In this document: piece after piece, positions 43,684-52,419 of the stretch
How the letters are laid out: each line of letters opens with the position of its first letter
How positions within the stretch are numbered: the stretch's first letter is position 1
From: DATKFM01 sp963810485
GTDB lineage: Bacteria; Pseudomonadota; Alphaproteobacteria; Dongiales; Dongiaceae
Direction of reading: 5' to 3'
Assembly (NCBI GenBank): GCA_963810485.1
Contig: CAWENQ010000009.1
Span: 6,335-70,334 of the forward strand
Length of the DNA: 64,000 nt
The notes under the pieces: model-generated
The model's input: only the letters and a program-made list of their open reading frames with translations
What the model was told of the DNA's origin: nothing
The model's database searches: none
Program-made: the position numbers and the translations under genes

Positions 43684-44949
43684 TCAGACCGCCTTTGAGA
43701 GTGTGGGTTGCGCCGCTGCGCCCGCGTAGTTCAGCGCCAGATCGAAGATGCTGAAATTACGCAGGCGCAGATTGGCCGGCAGCTGGCCCACCGGACGATT
43801 CATCAGCAACGGCACGCGCTGCTCGGAGATGCCGCCATGGGACCGCAGCGGCGCGTCGAGGCCGGAGAGATCGTGGCGGCTGGCGCTGGTGCCGATGGCG
43901 TGATTGCGCTCGGATACGGCAATGATGTCGCCCATGCGGTCCTCCGGCAGCTCGAAGCGCCGGCAACCTTCCTCGCGCGACAGGACGGCCTCCATTCCCG
44001 CCACGGCAGACAGTCGCTTCAGGATGTCCGCGCGATCCGCACCCTCCGGCAGATAGACCGTCGCGAAGGAGCCGAGCGCGCCATGATGCACCACATAGGG
44101 ATCGGTGATCGGCAGGATCACCCGCGCGGCGTCCTTGCCCAGCCAGCCATCGAGCACGTCCTGCAGATAGACAACCTGCGGTGCTTTGTTGCCGTCGGTC
44201 TTGCTGTTCATGCCGTGATCCGCCGTCACCGCGATTGTCGCACCCAGCACATCGAGGCGCGCCAGATAGCCGTCGATCATCTGATAGAAAGCGTTGGCTG
44301 CCGGCGTTCCCGGCGCATGCTTATGCTGCACGTAGTCGGTGGTCGACAGATACATGATGTCCGGCCGCACCGATTCCATCAGCTTCACGCCGGCGACGAA
44401 AACGAACTCGCTAAGATCGGCGCTGTAGACCGACGGCAACGGCTTGCCGACGAAGCCCAGTGCATTGTCGATGCCATGCTCTGCCTTTGTCGTCTCGTTC
44501 GCCTTCTCCGCCGAGAAGCAGATGCCGCTGAGGCCCTTGCCGAGCAGCCGCCGCAGCTTGTCCTTGGCGGTCACGACCGCGACTTTCGCGCCGGCCTTCG
44601 CAAAGGCCGCCAGGATTGTCTCCGCCCGCAGATATTTGGGATCATTCATCATGATCTCCTGCCCGGCCTCGCGGTCATAAAAGTAGTTGCCGCAGATGCC
44701 ATGCACGGCCGGCGAAGCGCCGGTCACGATGGACAGGTTGTTCGGGTTGGTGAAGCTGGGCACCACGCAATCGGCCAGCAGGTTCGCGCCATCAGGCAGC
44801 GTGCGCTTCAGCCAGGGCATCGCGCCGGCCTCCATCGCGTGGGTGGTGTAGTCGGGCTCGCTGCCGTCGACGCAGACGACCACGAGCGGCGCGCTCGGCC
44901 AGGCATAGGCCTTGCCGTTGACGGTGATGGATTTCGGATGTTGTGCCAT
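43684..44949 (-). CDS. phnA: Phosphonoacetate hydrolase
   Basis: 421 residues, alkaline-phosphatase-superfamily C-P hydrolase. Metal and nucleophile motifs: VVCVDGSEPDY, SFTNPNNLSIVTGASPAVHGICGNYF (Thr nucleophile in F-T-N-P-N-N), STTDYVQHKHAPG, TADHGMNSK and a distal His in SHGGISEQRVPLL. It hydrolyses phosphonoacetate to acetate and phosphate, releasing usable P. It sits between phnW and phnY in one operon. Confidence 0.92.
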   Translation of the reverse strand: MAQHPKSITVNGKAYAWPSAPLVVVCVDGSEPDYTTHAMEAGAMPWLKRTLPDGANLLADCVVPSFTNPNNLSIVTGASPAVHGICGNYFYDREAGQEIMMNDPKYLRAETILAAFAKAGAKVAVVTAKDKLRRLLGKGLSGICFSAEKANETTKAEHGIDNALGFVGKPLPSVYSADLSEFVFVAGVKLMESVRPDIMYLSTTDYVQHKHAPGTPAANAFYQMIDGYLARLDVLGATIAVTADHGMNSKTDGNKAPQVVYLQDVLDGWLGKDAARVILPITDPYVVHHGALGSFATVYLPEGADRADILKRLSAVAGMEAVLSREEGCRRFELPEDRMGDIIAVSERNHAIGTSASRHDLSGLDAPLRSHGGISEQRVPLLMNRPVGQLPANLRLRNFSIFDLALNYAGAAAQPTLSKAV

Positions 44950-44960
44950 GTCTATTGCCC

Positions 44961-46103
44961 TTATGCCGCGCTCTTGGAGCGCGCCGGAGCACCGGACTTG
45001 ACGCCCATCTCCGCTAGCACCGCACGCACCGCGTCCAGCGCGCCATTCATCTCGGCATCGCCCAGGCGGCCGATGCAGCCGATGCGGAAGGAGTTGGCCA
45101 CGGTCAGCTTGCCGGGATAGATCACATAGCCGCGCTCTCTGAGCTTGTCATAGAACAGCTCGAACTTGAACTTCGGATCCGCCGGCATGTGGAAGGTGAT
45201 GATGATCGGCGCCTGGATCGCATCGGGCAACAAGGTCTCGAAGCCCAGGCTGCGCATGCCGTCGATCAGGGTCTTGCAGTTGCGGCGATAGCGCGCGCCG
45301 CGACCGGCGACGCCGCCCTCGGCTTCGTGCTCCTTCAGCGCCTGGTCGAAAGCAACGATGACATGGATCGGCGGGGTGAAGCGCCACTGGGCGTTCTTCT
45401 CCATCGCCACCCACTGGTCATGCAGATCGAGACTGAGGGCATGGGCATTGCCGCCGCAGGCTTCCAGCGCCGACTTGCGGGCGATAACGAACCCCATGCC
45501 GGGCACGCCTTCCAGGCATTTGTTGGAGGACGCCGCCAGCGCATCGAACGGCACCAGCCGCGCATCCACAGCCAGCGCGCCGAAAGCGCTCATGGAGTTG
45601 ATCAGCAGGCTGCGGCCGGCACGCTTCACCATGGCGGCGATTTCCTCGATCGGGTTGAGGACCCCGGACGTGGTTTCGCAGTGGACTACGAAGACATGGG
45701 TGATGGCGGGATCGTCCTTTAGCTTGGCGGCTACATCCGCCGGTTCTACCGGCCGGTCCTCGGCCCATTCCAACGTCGCGTAGGCACGCTGGCTGTACTC
45801 AGCAATCTTCGCCGCCCGCTTGCCATAAGCGCCGTTGATCAGGATTAGCAGCTTGCCGCTCTTCGGCACGAAGGTGCCGATCATCGCTTCCACGGAGAAG
45901 GTGCCACTGCCTTGGAGCGGCACGCAGACATGACTGCCGGTGGCATGGGCCAGATCCACCAGCCGGTCGCGCACCCGCTTGTTGATGGCGATGAATGCCG
46001 CGTCCCGCGAGCCCCAGTCATGAAGCATGGCCTGCTTCACGCCAGCAGAGGTGGTGAGCGGACCGGGCGTCAACAGCCAGGGATCGCGCGGGGCAGAGGT
46101 CAT
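44961..46103 (-). CDS. phnW: 2-aminoethylphosphonate:pyruvate aminotransferase
   Basis: 380 residues from MTSAPRDPWLLTPGPLTTS (46103); a GGAG ribosome site favours this over the ATG four codons earlier. Fold-type I PLP enzyme; the PLP lysine is in ASSNKCLEGVPGMGFVIA (near residue 190) and PLQGSGTFSVEAMIG is the phosphate-binding region. It converts 2-aminoethylphosphonate and pyruvate to phosphonoacetaldehyde and alanine, the first step of the PhnWYA route. First gene of the operon, divergent from a LysR regulator. Confidence 0.92.
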   Translation of the reverse strand: MTSAPRDPWLLTPGPLTTSAGVKQAMLHDWGSRDAAFIAINKRVRDRLVDLAHATGSHVCVPLQGSGTFSVEAMIGTFVPKSGKLLILINGAYGKRAAKIAEYSQRAYATLEWAEDRPVEPADVAAKLKDDPAITHVFVVHCETTSGVLNPIEEIAAMVKRAGRSLLINSMSAFGALAVDARLVPFDALAASSNKCLEGVPGMGFVIARKSALEACGGNAHALSLDLHDQWVAMEKNAQWRFTPPIHVIVAFDQALKEHEAEGGVAGRGARYRRNCKTLIDGMRSLGFETLLPDAIQAPIIITFHMPADPKFKFELFYDKLRERGYVIYPGKLTVANSFRIGCIGRLGDAEMNGALDAVRAVLAEMGVKSGAPARSKSAA

Positions 46104-46179
46104 CAAGGGCTCCATGGAATTGAAAAGGTTGCTTGCCCTTAAATGATCTTGGGGCCTATCATAAGTCAAATCACTACTT

Positions 46180-46196
46180 TCTATATTTGATATAGA
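46180..46196. promoter_or_regulatory. Perfect palindrome in phnW / LysR divergent region
   Basis: TCTATAT-TTG-ATATAGA, exact 7-base arms with a 3-base centre, ending one base before the LysR start codon at 46198. It fits a LysR-type recognition site (T-N11-A spacing within AT-rich dyad) and could serve both autorepression and activation of phnWAY. Confidence 0.55.
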
Positions 46197-46197
46197 T

Positions 46198-47064
46198 ATG
46201 ATCTATACTCAACTTCGCGCCTTCCATGCCGTGGCTGCCGCCAGCAGTTTCACCAAGGCCGCCGACGCCCTCCATGTTACGCAGCCCACCCTATCCGCCC
46301 AGGTGAAGGCCCTGGAGGAGGCCTATGGAGTTGAGCTGTTCGAGCGCCGCGGCCGCGGCATCGCGGCCACCGACCTTGGCCGCCGCCTGCAGGAGATCAC
46401 CCGCCGCTACTTCAACCTGGAGGACGAGGCCGAGGAGCTGTTGGCGGCCACCCGCGGCCTGACCCGCGGGCATCTGCGGGTCGGCGCCGATGCGCCATAC
46501 CATGTCATGGAGTTGCTGGCCGCCTTCAACCGGCGCTACCCGAAGCTGACCCTGGCCCTGGCCATCGGCAATTCGGCGGAGCTCCTGCAGGACCTGCTGG
46601 AGCATCGCAGCGACGTGGCCATCGTCGCCGATGTGCCTGGCGACTCCCGGCTCCACGCCCTGCCCCTGCGCCGGGACCGGTTGATTGGCTTCGTCCCCGC
46701 CGGCCATCCCCTCGCCCGCAAGGGCCGCATCGAGGCCGGAGCGCTGGCCGGCCATCGGCTGGTGCTGCGCGAGCCCGGCTCAACCACTCGCCATCTGTTC
46801 GAGACGGCCATGAGCCGCGCCGGCCATGGGTTGGGCGAGGTGCTGGAGATTGGCAGCCGGGAAGCCGTGCGCGAGGCCGTGGCAGCGGGCCTGGGCATCG
46901 GCATCGTCTCTGAGAGCGAGTTCGGCCAGGACGCAAGGCTGAAGCCCCTGCGCCTGTCTGGCATCGATGTGGAGATGACCGAATATGTCGTTTGCCTGGC
47001 GGAACGCCGCGAACTCAGGCTGGTGAAGGCGTTCCTGGAGATCGTCGCGTCGACGGCGAAGTGA
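46198..47064 (+). CDS. LysR-type regulator of phosphonate use (PhnR-like)
   Basis: 288 residues. Helix-turn-helix region YTQLRAFHAVAAASSFTKAADALHVTQPTLSAQVKALEE (core: FTKAADALHVTQPTLSAQVK), followed by the usual periplasmic-binding-like effector domain with AIVADVPGDSRLHALPLRRDRLIGFVPAGHPLA. Divergent from phnW with only 94 bases between, so it most likely controls the phnW-phnA-phnY operon in response to aminoethylphosphonate. The start is an ATG with no clear Shine-Dalgarno, possibly a leaderless or weakly translated message. Confidence 0.85.
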   Translation: MIYTQLRAFHAVAAASSFTKAADALHVTQPTLSAQVKALEEAYGVELFERRGRGIAATDLGRRLQEITRRYFNLEDEAEELLAATRGLTRGHLRVGADAPYHVMELLAAFNRRYPKLTLALAIGNSAELLQDLLEHRSDVAIVADVPGDSRLHALPLRRDRLIGFVPAGHPLARKGRIEAGALAGHRLVLREPGSTTRHLFETAMSRAGHGLGEVLEIGSREAVREAVAAGLGIGIVSESEFGQDARLKPLRLSGIDVEMTEYVVCLAERRELRLVKAFLEIVASTAK

Positions 47065-47067
47065 GGC

Positions 47068-47478
47068 CTAGGTCTGCGCGCGGCTGGGACAAAGGAGGAT
47101 AAAGATGGCCACCGCCAGCAACACGGCACCGACGATCTCGGGCACGAGCCACTTCCCCGCATACAGGTAGGCGGTGACTAGAAAGCTTCCGGCCATCATG
47201 GCAAGCGCGGCGGCCTTCGCCCGCGGCGGGATCACCCGGTGGCGGTGCCATTGGCGCAGGCCGTGGCCGAAACGCGGGTGATCGTAGAGCCAGCGCTGCA
47301 GCCGTTCCGAACTGCGGGAGAAGCACCAGAGCGCCAGCAGCAGGAAGATCGTGGTCGGCATGACCGGCAGAAACAGGCCGGCGACGCCTAGCCCCAGGCA
47401 AACGTACCCCGCTGCCAGCGTAATCTGGCGGATCGGCCGGCAGGCGATGGGGCGGTGCTCAGGGGCGTCGGTCGCCAT
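47068..47478 (-). CDS. DUF454 (YbaN family) small inner-membrane protein
   Basis: 136 residues from MATDAPEHRP (47478). The conserved YbaN core is visible: GYVCLGLGVAGLFLPVMPTTIFLLLALWCFSRSSERLQRWLYDHPRFG, with P-T-T-P-like VMPTT and CFSRSS. About four membrane spans. Function unknown across the family. Convergent with the LysR gene (3 bases apart), divergent from the AraC gene. Confidence 0.85.
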   Translation of the reverse strand: MATDAPEHRPIACRPIRQITLAAGYVCLGLGVAGLFLPVMPTTIFLLLALWCFSRSSERLQRWLYDHPRFGHGLRQWHRHRVIPPRAKAAALAMMAGSFLVTAYLYAGKWLVPEIVGAVLLAVAIFILLCPSRAQT

Positions 47479-47650
47479 GGTCTTCACGGGGTGATCAGCA
47501 AGAATATCCGAGAATGTTAACGTATCACCGTCGATGCAAGGATTTCTGTGACTGCGGACACATCGCGTTAGGCAACTCCGGTGCGGCGGTGGTCGCGCTG
47601 GATCGCGCGCGTCAGGGACGGTAATCTTGGCGTCGTCCGGGAGGCGATGG

Positions 47651-48520
47651 ATGGCAGCCGAGCGACCAGCCGTGGATTTCCGCAACTACCGCTCCGACGC
47701 CCATAGCTGGGCGATGGCGGCGCGCGCGCCGGATTCGCGGCTCAAGCCCTATGTCAGCGACTATACCGGCTACAGCGAACAGGCGTCGCAGCCGATGCGG
47801 CGGCTGCAGCCGCCTTTCGCCGGCATCCCGATGATCGTCACCTTCGGTCCGGCGATCGACGTCATCAATGGCGACCGCCCGGCCGAGCGCGGCGTATTCC
47901 GCAGTTTCCTTGCCGGGCTGCATGACGTGCATGTCCTGACCGAGTTCGCCGGCGCGCAACGGGGCCTCCAGGTCAATTTCACATTGCTCGGCGCCCATCG
48001 CTTTCTCGATGCCGCCATGGCCGATGTGGCCAACCGCTGCCTGGATCTCGGCGACATCATCGGCGCAGCTGCGGCCGGCCGCCTGAGCGAGAGTCTGCAG
48101 GAAGCGAAGGACTGGTCCGCGCGCTTCGAGCTGATGGACCGGTTCCTGCTGGAGCGCCTTGCGCGGGGGCGGCCGATGTCGCCCGATATCGCCTGGGCGT
48201 TCAGGCGGCTCCAGACCGATCGCGGCGCCAGGTCAATCGGCGCCCTGAGCCGCGCCCTCGCCTGCAGCCGCAAGACGCTGATCAAGCGCTTCCATGCCCA
48301 GATCGGCCTGACCCCCAAAGCGGTTGCCGGCATCCTGCGCTTCGAACATGCCGCCGGGCGGCTCAGGTCGGGCGATGAGGAAAGGTGGAGCGAACTCGCT
48401 CTGTCCTGCGGATACAGCGATCAGGCGCACTTCAATCGCGACTTCCGCCGATACTCCGGCCGCACGCCCACGGAATACCGTCGCGCGCTGATGCCGAATG
48501 GCGGGGGCATCGCCGGGTAA
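47651..48520 (+). CDS. AraC family transcriptional regulator
   Basis: 289 residues from MAAERPAVDFRNYRSD. N-terminal ligand domain of unclear type; the C-terminal AraC DNA-binding domain (about 190-285) has IGALSRALACSRKTLIKRFHAQIGLTPKAVAGILRFEHA (first helix-turn-helix) and LALSCGYSDQAHFNRDFRRYSGRTPTEYR (second). It is followed 74 bases later by a VOC-domain gene in the same direction, a common pairing for regulators of detoxification genes. Confidence 0.85.
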   Translation: MAAERPAVDFRNYRSDAHSWAMAARAPDSRLKPYVSDYTGYSEQASQPMRRLQPPFAGIPMIVTFGPAIDVINGDRPAERGVFRSFLAGLHDVHVLTEFAGAQRGLQVNFTLLGAHRFLDAAMADVANRCLDLGDIIGAAAAGRLSESLQEAKDWSARFELMDRFLLERLARGRPMSPDIAWAFRRLQTDRGARSIGALSRALACSRKTLIKRFHAQIGLTPKAVAGILRFEHAAGRLRSGDEERWSELALSCGYSDQAHFNRDFRRYSGRTPTEYRRALMPNGGGIAG

Positions 48521-48594
48521 AATTCATCCAAGACCGCGCCGGCAAGGGCGGATAGCGTTCCGGTATCGCCAACCCAGATTGCCGGAGGCTCCCA

Positions 48595-49005
48595 ATGACC
48601 GACAAAGAAAAGGCCAGCAGGCCCAATATCTTTCCGACGTTGCGCTTCAGCGACGCGCCCGCCGCGATCGAATGGCTGAACAGGGCCTTCGGTTTCGAGA
48701 AACAATTCGTCGTTCCGGGTGAGAAGGACACCGTCGCCCATGCCCAACTCCGGCTCGGCGCCGGCATGATCATGCTGGGCTCGGAGCGGCCGGCGGAACC
48801 AGGCAATCCCTGGACCACCGAGCCCTACGGAATCTACGCGGTCGTCAAGGATATCGACGCCCACTACAACCGCGCGAAGGCGGCGGGCGCCAAGATCGAG
48901 CGGCCGTTGAGCGATACCGACTACGGGGCACGCGAGTATTCCGTGCGCGACTGCGAGGGGCATCTCTGGAGTTTCGGCACCTATGATCCCTATGCGGATC
49001 AGTGA
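48595..49005 (+). CDS. VOC superfamily (glyoxalase/bleomycin-resistance fold) protein
   Basis: 136 residues after a GGAGG ribosome site. Two beta-alpha-beta-beta-beta modules, with RPNIFPTLRFSDAPAAIEWLNRAFGFEKQ as the first and YGIYAVVKDIDAHYNRAKAAGAKIERPLSDTDYGAREYSVRDCEGHLWSFGTY as the second (key part: REYSVRDCEGHLWSFGTY). PhnB/glyoxalase-like; metal ligands would be His/Glu at these strands. Enzymatic reaction unknown. The upstream AraC protein may regulate it. Confidence 0.8.
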   Translation: MTDKEKASRPNIFPTLRFSDAPAAIEWLNRAFGFEKQFVVPGEKDTVAHAQLRLGAGMIMLGSERPAEPGNPWTTEPYGIYAVVKDIDAHYNRAKAAGAKIERPLSDTDYGAREYSVRDCEGHLWSFGTYDPYADQ

Positions 49006-49024
49006 GCCGAGCGAAAGCGATCGA

Positions 49025-49744
49025 TCACCCGACAATGAGATCGACTTCGCTGTCGTCGAAGCCAAACCGGGCCATCATGGCGCGGTGCGCCTTTGATCCC
49101 AGATATTCCTTCAAGGCCTGATCGACGGCTCGCCTGAGGGAGTCGTCCTGCTTGGCGAATGCAAAACTGCCGAAGGCGGGTTCTTTTTCGGTCGTCCCAA
49201 TGCGAGTGACTTCCAGGTTGAGTTCCGGCCGCTGGTCGCAAAAGGCAACATGAGCGCGGGCGACGCTGGCGTAGGCGTCAACGGTCCCCTGTGCGACGGC
49301 CACAGCGGCCTCGCCGTAGGTTTCGAAAATCCGGATGCGGGCGGCGGGCACGCCGAACTGAACGGCCGCGTCGTGCTGGACCTGGCCGCGGATCACCGCA
49401 ACTCGAGCGTCGCCGTTGCCGGCAATGGCGCGATAGCCCGTGAGCGCTTTCGGATTTCCCTTTCTCACGAGCAGGCCGTCGGCCAGCGCCCAGATGGGGC
49501 GGCTGAAGATTGCCATCTTCTTGCGCTCTTCCGTGGCAAACAGGCCCGTCGTCATCCGCCAGCGGCCCGCTGCAACGCCGGGGAGCAGTTCCGCGAATTC
49601 TGTCTCCACGGGCTGAAAGTTGCTTTCGCCGATGCTGGCGATCATGGCCTTCGCCAGCTCAACATCGCAGCCGGTGACAGTGCCGTCAGCCAGGCGATAG
49701 TTGAAAGGCGGCTCTATGAGAAAGCCGAACTTCACGCTTGTCAC
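49025..49744 (-). CDS. Family-3 extracellular solute-binding-like protein without signal peptide
   Basis: 239 residues with an amino-acid ABC binding-protein fold (SBP_bac_3): VKFGFLIEPPFNYRLADGTVTGCDVELAKAMIASIG, WRMTTGLFATEERKKMAIFSRP, TYGEAAVAVAQGTVDAYASV, SFAFAKQDDSLRRAVDQALKEYLGS. It starts directly with the first strand and no exportable leader is visible, so it is either cytoplasmic or mis-started; no upstream start fits, since the ATG overlaps the stop of the GFA gene by four bases. No permease gene is adjacent. Confidence 0.75.
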   Translation of the reverse strand: MTSVKFGFLIEPPFNYRLADGTVTGCDVELAKAMIASIGESNFQPVETEFAELLPGVAAGRWRMTTGLFATEERKKMAIFSRPIWALADGLLVRKGNPKALTGYRAIAGNGDARVAVIRGQVQHDAAVQFGVPAARIRIFETYGEAAVAVAQGTVDAYASVARAHVAFCDQRPELNLEVTRIGTTEKEPAFGSFAFAKQDDSLRRAVDQALKEYLGSKAHRAMMARFGFDDSEVDLIVG

Positions 49745-50169
49745 TTCTGAAAATGCGCCTCGTAGGTTTCGGCGCCTTCGGGGACTTCCGACCAGTGCTG
49801 CGCCGAGCGCAGATAGACATAGCGAAACTTACACTTGGCGGGATCGATCCAAGAGGGATCGTCGAAGGTTCCGGCGGCGACGGTGCGGATGCCGGGCCGG
49901 GCTTCCAGGATGAGGCTAATGTTTGTGCCGCAATTCGGGCAAAAATACTGATCGAGCCAGTTCCCCGACTCATCCGAAATGTGCCGGTAAACTTTCAAAG
50001 CGTCATCCGCAATCCTGACCCGATCCAACTTGAAAACCACTTCCGCACCGAACGCCGTGCCCGTGCGCCGCTGACACCAGGTGCATTGGCAAATCGTGAC
50101 GCGTTCCGGTTCGCCATGAACGGTGTATCGCACCCGCCCGCAAACGCAGCCGCCATGATGCTCCATCAT
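49741..50169 (-). CDS. GFA (glutathione-dependent formaldehyde-activating-like) zinc protein
   Basis: 142 residues from MMEHHGGCVCGRVRY. All zinc-ligand cysteines of the GFA/CENP-V fold are visible: GGCVCGRVRY, CQCTWCQRR and YFCPNCGTNI. Despite the family name most members have no proven formaldehyde function. Translationally coupled to the solute-binding-like gene downstream by an ATGA overlap; divergent from the amidase gene. Confidence 0.85.
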   Translation of the reverse strand: MMEHHGGCVCGRVRYTVHGEPERVTICQCTWCQRRTGTAFGAEVVFKLDRVRIADDALKVYRHISDESGNWLDQYFCPNCGTNISLILEARPGIRTVAAGTFDDPSWIDPAKCKFRYVYLRSAQHWSEVPEGAETYEAHFQK

Positions 50170-50299
50170 ATCGATGATCCTCTTTGTACCGATTATGCAT
50201 GATGGCGGCCGCGATGCAAAATCATGGGCGTGACTTCGCAGACGTTCCGCCGCATTCTTCCGATCCATCTCTCGTTGCGAATTTCCGGAGACCCGCTGC

Positions 50300-51727
50300 A
50301 TGACCGCATTCCCAGAGTATGAGACGTATGACGCCCTCGGCTTGGCCGAATTGATTGTCCAGAAAAAAGTTCCGGCGGAGGACGTGCTGGAAGCTGCAAT
50401 CGGGCGGATCGAGGCGCTGAATCCCCGGCTGAATGCCGTCGTGCACAAGATGTACGATCAGGCGCGGCAGACTTTGCAGGCGGGACTGCCGCAAGGCCCG
50501 TTGGCGGGCGTACCGTTCCTGCTGAAGGATATCTACACTTGGTACGCCGGCGCGCGGGTGGGGAACGGGTCGCATCTCTATGACGGCTTCGTCGCCGACC
50601 ATGATTTTACCATCGTCGAGCGTTACAAGCGCGCCGGGCTGGTAATCCTCGGGCGCACCAACACGCCGGAGTTCGGTCTGAACGCGGCGACGGAGCCGGT
50701 GGTCAACGGCCCGACGCGCAATCCCTGGAACCTGGAGCACAGTTCGGGCGGCTCCAGCGGCGGCGCCGCGGCGGCCGTCGCGGCGGGCATGGTGCCGGTC
50801 GCGCACGGCACCGATGGCGGCGGCTCGATCCGTATTCCCGCGGCCAATTGCGGCGTCGTCGGGCTGAAGCCGACGCGCGCACGAAATCCGGCCGGTCCCG
50901 ATGTGGGCGAAGGCTGGAGCGGCCTGGCCGGCGGCCATGTGTTGAGCCGGAGCGTGCGCGATACCGCGGCCTTCCTCGATGCGTCGAGCGGGCCGTCGCC
51001 GGGCGATCCCTACTGGGCGCCACCGCCGGCGCGGCCGTTCCTGCAGGAAGTCTCGGCGGCGCCGGGCAAGCTGCGGATCGCGCTCTGTACGAAGCCTGCC
51101 ACAGGCCTGCCGGCCCATGCCGATTGCGTTGCCGGCGCAGAAGCCGCGGCCAGGCTTTGCGAGGACCTTGGCCACCGGGTCACGGAGGCGGCGCCCAAGT
51201 TCGATTGGGAGGGCTTGAGTTGGGCGATGCAGGTGATCATCGGCGGCAATCTGCGCAGCGCCGTGGATTTCCGCCTGGCGTCGCTGGGGCGGAACCTGCA
51301 GCAGGGCGATCTCGAGCGCGTCACCGCCGAATGGTACGAGATGGGCGGCAAGTTCACGGCCCGCGACTATGCCCGCGCCATCACGATCGTCCATGGCATC
51401 GGCCGGCGCTTCGGCGCGTTCTTCTCCCAATACGACGTGCTGCTGTCGCCGGTGCTGGCCGAGCCGCCGCTGCCGCTGGGCTCCACCGACATGATGCGGC
51501 TCGATCTCAAGGCGTATAACGAGCGGCTGTTCCGGCTGATCCCCTTCACGCCGCAGTTCAATGTCTCGGGCGGGCCGGGCATTTCGCTGCCGCTCCACTG
51601 GACGGCAGGAGGATTGCCTGTTGGCGTGCATTTCGGCGCCGACTATGGCAACGAGGCGGTGCTGCTGCGGCTGGCCGCGCAACTCGAGCACGCCCAGCCC
51701 TGGCATGACAAGCGGCCGCCACTTTGA
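50300..51727 (+). CDS. Amidase signature family hydrolase
   Basis: 475 residues. The Ser-cisSer-Lys triad is visible: Lys in VPFLLKDIYTW (near residue 77), cis-Ser in HSSGGSSGGAAAAVAAGM and nucleophile Ser in THGTDGGGSIRIPAANCGVVGLKPTRAR-type DGGGSIRIPA. Normal length for GatA-like amidases; it lacks any Gat partner genes, so a stand-alone amide or ester hydrolase is likelier than tRNA amidotransferase. Good GGAG ribosome site. Followed by the SpoT-like gene 18 bases later. Confidence 0.88.
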   Translation: MTAFPEYETYDALGLAELIVQKKVPAEDVLEAAIGRIEALNPRLNAVVHKMYDQARQTLQAGLPQGPLAGVPFLLKDIYTWYAGARVGNGSHLYDGFVADHDFTIVERYKRAGLVILGRTNTPEFGLNAATEPVVNGPTRNPWNLEHSSGGSSGGAAAAVAAGMVPVAHGTDGGGSIRIPAANCGVVGLKPTRARNPAGPDVGEGWSGLAGGHVLSRSVRDTAAFLDASSGPSPGDPYWAPPPARPFLQEVSAAPGKLRIALCTKPATGLPAHADCVAGAEAAARLCEDLGHRVTEAAPKFDWEGLSWAMQVIIGGNLRSAVDFRLASLGRNLQQGDLERVTAEWYEMGGKFTARDYARAITIVHGIGRRFGAFFSQYDVLLSPVLAEPPLPLGSTDMMRLDLKAYNERLFRLIPFTPQFNVSGGPGISLPLHWTAGGLPVGVHFGADYGNEAVLLRLAAQLEHAQPWHDKRPPL

Positions 51728-51745
51728 GGCAAACGATTTCAGGAA

Positions 51746-52339
51746 ATGACAGCGAGACACGGGAAGCACCCGACATCGAAATCGCGCGACGAGCCGCTGC
51801 TGCTCTTTGCGCGCGCACTGGATTTCGCCGCCCGCAAGCATGTGCATCAGCGGCGCAAGGGCGAATCCGCGGAACCCTACATCAATCATCTGGCCGAGGT
51901 GGCGCGGTTGCTGGCGGCGGCGCCCGAGAACAGCAACGCCGCCGTGACGGTGGCTGGCCTGCTGCACGATACCCTGGAGGACACGGACACCAGCTATGAT
52001 GAGCTGGCGGCGGAGTTCGGCGCGGAGATCGCCTCGCTGGTGCGCGAGGTGACCGACAACAAGGCGCTGCCGAAGGAGGCGCGGAAGAAGCATCAGGAGG
52101 ATCATGCCCGGCATGCTTCTGATGGCGCCAAGATGATCAAGATCGCCGACAAGACCAGCAACCTGCACAGCATCGTCAACAGCCCGCCGCGCGGCTGGGA
52201 CCTCGCGCGGAAGAAAGAGTACTTCGATTGGGCGAAGCGCGTGGTCGAGGGCTGCCGGGGGGTGAGCGACCATCTGGAGGACGAGTTCGACCGCGCCTGG
52301 TCGCTGGGGGCGAAGGCGCTCGGATTGGCAGAGAAGTGA
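51746..52339 (+). CDS. HD-domain (p)ppGpp hydrolase-like protein (MESH1/SpoT-type)
   Basis: 197 residues, a single HD domain. The motifs HQRRKGESAEPYINHLAEVARLL, GLLHDTLEDTDTSYDELAAEFG and KMIKIADKTSNLHSI follow the His..HD..Asp metal and guanosine-binding pattern of SpoT-type hydrolases and stand-alone MESH1 proteins. No synthetase or TGS/ACT domains. Predicted to degrade (p)ppGpp or a similar 3'-phosphorylated nucleotide. Likely co-transcribed with the amidase, though a functional link is not obvious. Confidence 0.8.
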   Translation: MTARHGKHPTSKSRDEPLLLFARALDFAARKHVHQRRKGESAEPYINHLAEVARLLAAAPENSNAAVTVAGLLHDTLEDTDTSYDELAAEFGAEIASLVREVTDNKALPKEARKKHQEDHARHASDGAKMIKIADKTSNLHSIVNSPPRGWDLARKKEYFDWAKRVVEGCRGVSDHLEDEFDRAWSLGAKALGLAEK

Positions 52340-52419
52340 AGAGCGATACGGCCATCGGGCGCAATTCCTGCGCCCGGCCAGGACCAGCCTGTTGAAATCA
52401 GCGGGCCGTCAGCAGCGGG

